Assembly: GCF_026410385.1 (NCBI RefSeq)
Contig: NZ_JAPMLT010000004.1
Location: forward strand, 186,001-250,000
Source: Tumebacillus lacus
GTDB lineage: Bacteria > Bacillota > Bacilli > Tumebacillales > Tumebacillaceae
Direction: 5' to 3'
Length of the DNA stretch: 64,000 bases
In this document: one piece after another, positions 59,277 to 64,000 of the stretch
Numbering within the stretch: the stretch's first letter is position 1
Layout of the letters: each line of letters opens with the position of its first letter
Made by a program: the position numbers and the translations under genes
The notes under the pieces: model-generated
The model's input: the letters and a program-made list of their open reading frames with translations, nothing else
What the model was told of the DNA's origin: nothing
Database searches by the model: none

Positions 59277-60157
59277 TGTCTATTCCGTTCGCAACTACAG
59301 CGCAACCCGTCATCGTCATCGACCCCGGCCACGGCGGCCGAGACCCGGGCGCATGCTCCAATGGATCTCGTGAAAAAGACATCACGCTCCACATCAGCCT
59401 TCAACTGCGCGACCTGCTCACGCGTGCCGGGTTCGTCGTCGTCATGACCCGCGAGACCGACAAGCACCTTGGCTCTGACGTATCCGCCGATCTGCGCGAA
59501 CGTGCGCGGATCTCAGACGCAGCCGGTGCAATCGTGTTCTTCTCGATCCATCTCAATGCAGGCGGCGGACGCGGTGCGGAGATCTACGTCCACAAAGACG
59601 GTGGTGACATCCGCCCGTTGGCACAAAGCGTCGTCGAGAACGTTGCGACCGTCATGGGCATCCACGGGACACCGATCAAATCCAGCTCATCGGTTCGTGG
59701 TGGCGGCCTGTACGTCGTCGACCGTACCGAAGCGCGGGCCATGCTGATCGAGATCGGCTACATCGACAGCGACGACCTGCAGAAGATCCTCGATCACATC
59801 GACGAGTTCGCGCCGCTGATCGCCCGCGCCTTCTGTGAGTTTTTCGGCAAGCCGTACCGGCAGCAGGAGCCGACCCTGCCCGTCGTTGCGGTGAACGACG
59901 CGATCAAGCTGCTTGGTACGATGGCGGGTGTCGGTGATGCGGAAGCTCTGGTCGCCTTCAACTTCGCCGCCAACGCCGCCCGTCGCGCCGCTGGCCTGCC
60001 GATCACGCAAGACCTCGGCAAACCGGCACAGGAGGATGCAGGGCACGTCTGTGACATCCTCAGTAAGTTGTGGCACCTGACCAAGCGCGAAGACATCCGA
60101 GCCGTCTACAGCCACATGGCCGACGCGCTGCGTGAAGCGACCGGCATCCCGAAATAG
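59276..60157 (+). CDS. N-acetylmuramoyl-L-alanine amidase (endolysin)
   Basis: 293 residues. Amidase_3 fold: VIVIDPGHGGRDPG (Zn His19), SREKD (Zn Glu33), FFSIHLNAGG, VDRTEARAMLIEIGYIDS (second half Glu). C-terminal ~90 residues (DAIKLLGTMAGVGDAEAL...) likely bind cell wall. Cuts peptidoglycan for release. Confidence 0.93.
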   Translation: MSIPFATTAQPVIVIDPGHGGRDPGACSNGSREKDITLHISLQLRDLLTRAGFVVVMTRETDKHLGSDVSADLRERARISDAAGAIVFFSIHLNAGGGRGAEIYVHKDGGDIRPLAQSVVENVATVMGIHGTPIKSSSSVRGGGLYVVDRTEARAMLIEIGYIDSDDLQKILDHIDEFAPLIARAFCEFFGKPYRQQEPTLPVVAVNDAIKLLGTMAGVGDAEALVAFNFAANAARRAAGLPITQDLGKPAQEDAGHVCDILSKLWHLTKREDIRAVYSHMADALREATGIPK

Positions 60158-60160
60158 ACG

Positions 60161-60190
60161 AAAGCCCTCGGTGCATACCGGGGGCTTTTT
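60161..60190 (+). terminator. Intrinsic terminator after lysis genes
   Basis: AAAGCCC.CGGT-GCAT-ACCG.GGGCTTTTT; ends the late operon. Confidence 0.88.
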
Positions 60191-60332
60191 GCGTTACCCC
60201 CAGAAAACACTTCGTTCAGTGAGGGAGTGTAAAGCCTTGACTTCGGTCGGTGCTTTTTTTATTTCTTGGAAGGAATCTTCGAATATAAGTAGTAAGTAAG
60301 AGTGGACTTGAAACTAGTGGGAGGACGGAATT

Positions 60333-61169
60333 ATGTGTTTTGTACTGATTTTTGCTGTGATTGTTTTGTTCCTGTTACTTTCTTTTTTCGCCGGTATCAC
60401 AGATTCGTTTTGGGCTTACCCGGTGGGGTTTGTCGCGATTGTAGGTGCACTATACGGCGATAAGTTGATTCGTCAAAAGCGCGAGGAAAACAAACAGGAA
60501 CAATCATCGTCAAGAGCGGAGGATATTTTCGCGAGACAAAATTTCAAAGCGAGTCAAAAATATTATTCTGCGGACCACCACGCAGCCATCGGCGTTGATA
60601 TGCAAGCAAAGAAGATTTGCATCATCACTAAACTCAGCACCATTCCGATGTACAATATCATCGACTACAAAGATTTGATGCGCGCTGAACTTGTCGAGGA
60701 TGGGGTTACAATCACGCAGACGTCACGAGTCGAACAAATAGCCGGGATGGCCGTCGGGGGTCTTCTTCTGGGTGGAGCTGGCGCGATCGTCGGTGGGCTG
60801 TCGGCTGAATCCACATCCTCAAACCGTGTAAAGAAAATCGAATTGAAAATCACGGTTAATGATGTTCAATATCCTATCTACACTGTCTGTTTCCTTGATG
60901 AGATCACACCTGAAACTAAGGCTTCTCAAAAATACAAAGACGCTAGGGCTCAGGCCGAGCACTGGAATGCCCTAATCGCAGTATTCATCAAGCGTGCAGA
61001 TCAAGAGGCGATGGCAACCATACCTGTTGTTGATGAGACTGCACCCACGGAGGAGCGGTCACCATCGTCTTCAATAGCAGATGAGTTAAGAAAGTTGTCC
61101 GAGTTGAAGAAGGACGGGATTATCACGCAAGAAGAATTTGAACAGCAGAAGAAAAAACTTCTTGAATAA
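60333..61169 (+). CDS. SHOCT-domain membrane protein
   Basis: 278 residues. Two N-terminal membrane segments (residues 1-45), a middle soluble domain with a Gly-rich loop (GMAVGGLLLGGAGAIVGGLS), and a C-terminal SHOCT module (DELRKLSELKKDGIITQEEF). Own leader and terminator after the late operon and A+T-richer: likely expressed in the lysogen. Could be superinfection-related; unproven. Confidence 0.8.
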   Translation: MCFVLIFAVIVLFLLLSFFAGITDSFWAYPVGFVAIVGALYGDKLIRQKREENKQEQSSSRAEDIFARQNFKASQKYYSADHHAAIGVDMQAKKICIITKLSTIPMYNIIDYKDLMRAELVEDGVTITQTSRVEQIAGMAVGGLLLGGAGAIVGGLSAESTSSNRVKKIELKITVNDVQYPIYTVCFLDEITPETKASQKYKDARAQAEHWNALIAVFIKRADQEAMATIPVVDETAPTEERSPSSSIADELRKLSELKKDGIITQEEFEQQKKKLLE

Positions 61170-61174
61170 ACCAG

Positions 61175-61202
61175 TAACCCCGGCTCTACGCCGGGGTTTT
61201 CA
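61175..61202 (+). terminator. Intrinsic terminator
   Basis: AACCCCGGC-TCTAC-GCCGGGGTTTT between convergent SHOCT and HTH genes. Confidence 0.9.
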
Positions 61203-61427
61203 TTGCCAAAAATCCCTTGCACAGACATTTGTCCCTGGCACCAATCGATTCAGCGCAGCCACGATCCTCCCTGCCGTTTTCTTCTGCGGCTTGCGCTCAC
61301 TGTCTTTGCACAAATCGCTTATTGTCTCCTTGTTCACACCAGACTCCTCGCAAAGATCCGTTTGTGACACCCCGTGCTTATCTATCCACTTCCCAAGTAT
61401 CGATCTCGGCTTTCCAAGTCCTAACAT
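61200..61427 (-). CDS. XRE-type transcription regulator
   Basis: 75 residues; HTH around GVSQTDLCEESGVNKETISD. Minus strand, ATG 61425-61427 after AGAAGGAG. A 16-bp inverted repeat lies 40-90 bases upstream and likely is its operator, controlling itself and the plus-strand genes to the right. Confidence 0.75.
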   Translation of the reverse strand: MLGLGKPRSILGKWIDKHGVSQTDLCEESGVNKETISDLCKDSERKPQKKTAGRIVAALNRLVPGTNVCARDFWQ

Positions 61428-61467
61428 GATTGCAGCACTCCTTCTGGTTGATCGACATCAACCATCC

Positions 61468-61519
61468 TGTCCAACTTTACGGAGAAATATAATTTTTTGA
61501 CAATCCGTAATTTTGGACA
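61468..61519. promoter_or_regulatory. Inverted-repeat operator with internal promoter
   Basis: TGTCCAACTTTACGGA (61468-61483) and TCCGTAATTTTGGACA (61504-61519): 14 of 16 bases complementary, 20-base A+T-rich centre. Between the minus-strand HTH gene and the 64-residue gene. Confidence 0.6.
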
Positions 61520-61547
61520 ACCAGTGCCCCATATCCTTCTACCATCA

Positions 61548-61793
61548 CACAGCACAGTGCGCTACAGCACGACGCAGCACCGTGCGGAAGGGGTGCACGA
61601 TGGCAGAGAGCCGCCAGATCGTCCGCAAGCCGGTGGAGTTCAACTTGAACAAAGAGGAAGACCGCTTGGCCTACGAATACGTCAAAAGCCTGCCCAATTT
61701 TGCAGGAACTGTAAAGGCTGGATTCGCGAACGCGCAGCGCAGGAAGATTGCCGCCGCACAGCACAGTACAGCACAACGCGGCACGGCACAGTA
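61548..61793. repeat. GCAC-rich direct repeats flanking a small gene
   Basis: Copy A at 61548-61585 and copy B at 61757-61793 both start CACAGCACAGT and continue with ACAGCAC, ACGC and GCAC, about 209 bases apart. Copy B encodes the C-terminal AAQHSTAQRGTAQ of the gene between. Candidate iterons or recombination duplication. Confidence 0.55.
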
Positions 61794-61794
61794 A
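61600..61794 (+). CDS. Small protein, 64 aa, between repeats
   Basis: ATG 61600 after GGAAGGGG. Sequence KPVEFNLNKEEDRLAYEYVK followed by SLPNFAGTVKAG resembles a short RHH-like or plasmid-type regulator; C-terminal 14 residues derive from the repeat. Unknown. Confidence 0.6.
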   Translation: MAESRQIVRKPVEFNLNKEEDRLAYEYVKSLPNFAGTVKAGFANAQRRKIAAAQHSTAQRGTAQ

Positions 61795-61801
61795 GCGGAA
61801 A

Positions 61802-61835
61802 CAAAAAAAGCCCCCGCCGACGATGGGCAGGGGCT
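61802..61835 (-). terminator. Terminator for the minus-strand peptide gene
   Basis: AGCCCC.GCC / GGC.GGGGCT stem; its A-run on the left becomes a U-run on the minus strand, 57 bases after the 29-residue peptide gene. Confidence 0.75.
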
Positions 61836-61892
61836 GGCTATGTGGGTGATGGGTGGTATCACCCTATGCGTTAGTCTCGGGAAAAATGCCTG

Positions 61893-61982
61893 TCAGGCGA
61901 AAATGTCGACGAGAACTTTTGTCGCAGTAACTGTAACGCCGCCCCAAAACAGGATGTTTCCTGCGATCACGAGCAAAGGCAT
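61893..61982 (-). CDS. Hydrophobic 29-aa peptide (type I toxin-like?)
   Basis: Minus strand, ATG 61980-61982 preceded by AAAAGGAGATGATG. Encodes a single membrane helix, PLLVIAGNILFWGGVTVTA then TKVLVDIFA. Size, strong SD and own terminator fit small membrane toxins such as those carried by skin-type elements, but no matching antisense RNA is identified. Confidence 0.5.
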   Translation of the reverse strand: MPLLVIAGNILFWGGVTVTATKVLVDIFA

Positions 61983-62048
61983 GACATCATCTCCTTTTAT
62001 CGTCAAGTATGCCCGTCGAATGCAACTCTCATTCTAGGAGGATACGAT

Positions 62049-62411
62049 ATGAAAACCCAAACTCTCGATTGGAAATCGTTCATGCGCGGCGAGGTGCGCC
62101 CAAAGATGGAAGCGCCGCCGGCCGTACTCGCGACGGTGCTGGCGGCGCTGACTCTCACGCAGGCTACGTCAGCTCAAGCGGCAGTCGGCGACAAGATCGT
62201 TCATGCTTTCGATCCGCTCATCAACGTAGTGCAGTCGATAAGCTATCCGGTCTGTTTTCTTTCGATGGCTGGCGGAATGTTGCTGATAATGGTCGGCCAG
62301 CGCCATCGCGGGATCACGATGATAAAGTGGAGTGCGATCGGTTACGTCGGTATGCAGATGGTGCCGAGCATCATGGGAATCGTCGCGGACGTCGGCCGGA
62401 GCATGAAATGA
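62049..62411 (+). CDS. TrbC/VirB2-like pilin candidate
   Basis: 120 residues: signal-like segment ending AQATSAQA (~residues 20-44) then two hydrophobic helices (VQSISYPVCFLSMAGGMLLIM and TMIKWSAIGYVGMQMVPSI, shown in parts): prepilin-like arrangement. RBS CTAGGAGG. Overlaps the ATPase gene by four bases, as in conjugation modules. Confidence 0.55.
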   Translation: MKTQTLDWKSFMRGEVRPKMEAPPAVLATVLAALTLTQATSAQAAVGDKIVHAFDPLINVVQSISYPVCFLSMAGGMLLIMVGQRHRGITMIKWSAIGYVGMQMVPSIMGIVADVGRSMK

Positions 62412-64000
62412 TTGCGCTAACCCTCACGCCTGACCGCCGCGTCTCCAACACAAACGTCGAGACATTCGCAACGTCGCTCCATGCGTTACACAAAACGCTT
62501 CTGGAACGAATAGAACGGGACGGGTGGCGAACGCACATCAGCCCGCAGAGCCATGTTGTCATGGAGTGGCATATCCGCCAGGGAGCGGCTGAGATTCGCT
62601 TGCATATGCCGAAGAACAACCGTACCGCAGTCGAGCAGGCGATCAATACTGCGTGGCCTCGAGTGACCGTTTGCGAACCCGAAGCAGATTATCTCGTCGA
62701 TTGGGATGTCAAGGCGGTGACCGGCGCTAACCTCGAACTGCGCGAACACTTCATGTTCTCGCTCAACGTTGACCGTCGTTCAGTCGCGCCCATGCCGTCT
62801 ATCTTCGAAACGTTGCGCCTACTACGGGATGACGAGAGAGCGCTGGTGCAGATCGTCTTCGTGCCAGCCGACGCAGATTGGCATCTCGGCGCTCAGGAGG
62901 CGTATGAGCGGCTTCGAAACGGTCAGTATCCGCAGAGAGTTGCGCTTGACGGTAAAGCCATAGCAAACGGAGCGGCACGGTTCGGGGCGAGATTCGCGCT
63001 TCATGCGTCAGCCCTTGTCGCCGAACTCATCACCGGAAAGGAAGTCGATCCTGAACCGGTTGATCCTCCGTCTCGACTGCGTTCGGAGCGGCCGATCTCT
63101 CACCACACGCAGCAGAAGACGAAGCACGGAGCTTTCGACGTTACGTTACGTTTAGTCGCTAAAGCAGAAGATTCTGGACGGAGGGACGTCATTCTTCGTG
63201 CGTTGACAACCGCATTCCGCTCGTTGGACGGCGACAACGCGTTCGAAGCAAAGACGGTGAAGGATATCTCCAAGTGGTGGCGACACGTGACGTCGAGAGA
63301 GCCTGCGCGTCTAAAATTGAACAGCGACTATCTGTCTATTCCGGAAGCAGCGCGGCTTCTGCAACTCCCGACCAGTGGGCTACAAGAAGAATTTTCGCTT
63401 AACAGTGTCAAGCACCGAGAAAGCGACCTCGTGGACGGCATCCTAAGCGAAGGCATTCCAATCGGAACGCGAACTTTCCGAGGCAAGACCGAGCCTATTT
63501 GCGTCCCTGTCGATGATCACGACGAGCTTTGCCTCCCGCGCGCCGTGATCGGTGGAATGGGTACGGGAAAGACGAAGGGGTTCGGCGGCAACTTCGGTGC
63601 TCACGCGCTCGCCAACGGCTTCTCGGTTATCTCAATTGACGTCGCCAAAGACGAACTCGGTGATGAGATCGAGGCAGGAGCGCGAAAACTAGGCGTGGAC
63701 CCTCGCAAGATTCTCCGACTCAAGTTCGGCGAGCGGGCGATCAAACTCGATTGGCGCGAAGCATTGCGCGGGAAGCGTTCAGCTAACCGATTGGCTGGCG
63801 AAATGCTCAATTTCTTCAACCTGCAAGGGGCGGACTCGGGCGTCGAGACTTCGCGGTATATCCGGCTCGCAGGCAAGACAATCGGCACGCTCGGCGGCTC
63901 GCTTGGCGACGGCATTCGCCTCTTCACCGATTCGGACTACCGGAAGGCAGCGATTGATCGCCTAGAGACGACTCGTCCGGACATCGCACAGGATTGGCGT
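62408..64000 (+). CDS. P-loop ATPase, VirD4/VirB4/HerA-like (partial)
   Basis: At least 531 residues, continues past the window. N-terminal ~370 residues unassigned; P-loop AVIGGMGTGKTKGFGG (~378-393), then VISIDVAKDELGDEIEAG, typical of DNA-translocating ATPases that load membrane pores. Start ATG overlaps the pilin candidate. Suggests a DNA-transfer function next to phage lysis genes. Confidence 0.7.
   Translation, partial: MIALTLTPDRRVSNTNVETFATSLHALHKTLLERIERDGWRTHISPQSHVVMEWHIRQGAAEIRLHMPKNNRTAVEQAINTAWPRVTVCEPEADYLVDWDVKAVTGANLELREHFMFSLNVDRRSVAPMPSIFETLRLLRDDERALVQIVFVPADADWHLGAQEAYERLRNGQYPQRVALDGKAIANGAARFGARFALHASALVAELITGKEVDPEPVDPPSRLRSERPISHHTQQKTKHGAFDVTLRLVAKAEDSGRRDVILRALTTAFRSLDGDNAFEAKTVKDISKWWRHVTSREPARLKLNSDYLSIPEAARLLQLPTSGLQEEFSLNSVKHRESDLVDGILSEGIPIGTRTFRGKTEPICVPVDDHDELCLPRAVIGGMGTGKTKGFGGNFGAHALANGFSVISIDVAKDELGDEIEAGARKLGVDPRKILRLKFGERAIKLDWREALRGKRSANRLAGEMLNFFNLQGADSGVETSRYIRLAGKTIGTLGGSLGDGIRLFTDSDYRKAAIDRLETTRPDIAQDWR

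Larger units (their letters stand above)
15634..64000. mobile_element. sigK-intervening prophage (skin-like), right end outside window
   Basis: Starts where sigK is interrupted and contains in order: RRNPP and CI/Cro control, ParA partition, replication, DNA modification, late regulator, tRNAs, packaging, head, tail, lysis, and a pilin/ATPase pair. All essential siphovirus modules are intact and collinear, so it may be functional. No integrase or serine recombinase is seen; it must lie beyond 64,000, unlike B. subtilis skin where spoIVCA is next to spoIVCB. Confidence 0.9.

Noticed and set aside
61489-61502. TATAAT and TTGACA inside the inverted repeat read as one rightward promoter
   Set aside because: The order is -10 before -35, and TTGACA has no -10 at 16-18 bases; they cannot pair.

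Overview
The window is a low-GC-phylum, spore-forming Bacillales chromosome of unusually high G+C content. I would guess the Alicyclobacillaceae (Tumebacillus-like), but genus is an inference. The evidence is the gene order iscS - yrrD-like - yrrI-like - ireB - ruvX - DUF1292 - mltG - yrrM - udk - pbpI-like, which follows a well-known Bacillus neighbourhood, together with strong GGAGG ribosome sites, TTGACA/TATAAT promoters and a sporulation sigma-K gene.

Bases 1-15,657 are host. They hold a cysteine desulfurase and PRC-barrel pair, small DUF1540/DUF2512 genes, a 2-Cys peroxiredoxin with a thioredoxin-like partner, a LysM/GH18-like spore protein (minus strand), a UbiA prenyltransferase, and the ireB-ruvX-DUF1292-mltG-yrrM-udk group. 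An AtoE-type carboxylate transporter, a class B penicillin-binding protein and the first ~143 codons of pro-sigma-K follow. The usual trmU and alaS neighbours are absent.

At about 15,630 sigK stops being sigK: the reading frame diverges right after the conserved DKEGNE and ends seven codons later. From there to the end of the window lies a >48 kb element, so sigK is split as by a skin element. The second half of sigK and the recombinase must lie beyond 64,000.

The element is a complete-looking siphovirus genome with plasmid- and conjugation-like additions. Control (15.7-18.1 kb): an RRNPP-type HTH-TPR regulator followed immediately by a 45-residue secreted pro-peptide, then divergent CI-like and Cro-like repressors with an array of 17-bp operators. 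Replication, maintenance and modification (18.1-34.9 kb): many small proteins, an HNH protein, ParA plus a ribbon-helix-helix partner whose gene contains seven exact 12-bp repeats, a DnaD/O-like and DnaC-like replication pair, a Gp37/Gp68 (DUF5131) protein, a DndC/PAPS-reductase-like protein and a large C5-cytosine methyltransferase, closing with an ArpU/RinA-like late regulator. Cargo and tRNAs (35-38.5 kb): tRNA-Gly(TCC) and tRNA-Arg(CCT) bracket a HEPN-like protein with a small HTH protein.

Head-packaging-tail (38.5-58.7 kb): a DUF3486-like small terminase with palindromes at its start, an HNH-P-loop fusion, P27-like small terminase, TerL, portal, protease, HK97-fold capsid, connectors, a double head-closure protein, tail tube, tail chaperones joined by -1 frameshifting on CCCAAAC, a 1,454-residue tape measure and tail-tip proteins. 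Lysis (58.7-60.2 kb): XhlA-like protein, holin, amidase. After lysis come a SHOCT-domain membrane protein, a minus-strand HTH repressor with its own inverted-repeat operator, a repeat-flanked 64-residue gene, a minus-strand 29-residue hydrophobic peptide, and a VirB2/TrbC-like pilin candidate overlapping a P-loop VirD4/VirB4-like ATPase that runs off the window.

Taken together this looks like a sigK-intervening phage that carries its own peptide communication module, a partition system and the start of a conjugation-like module. Two of its genes appear to begin at ATA codons.
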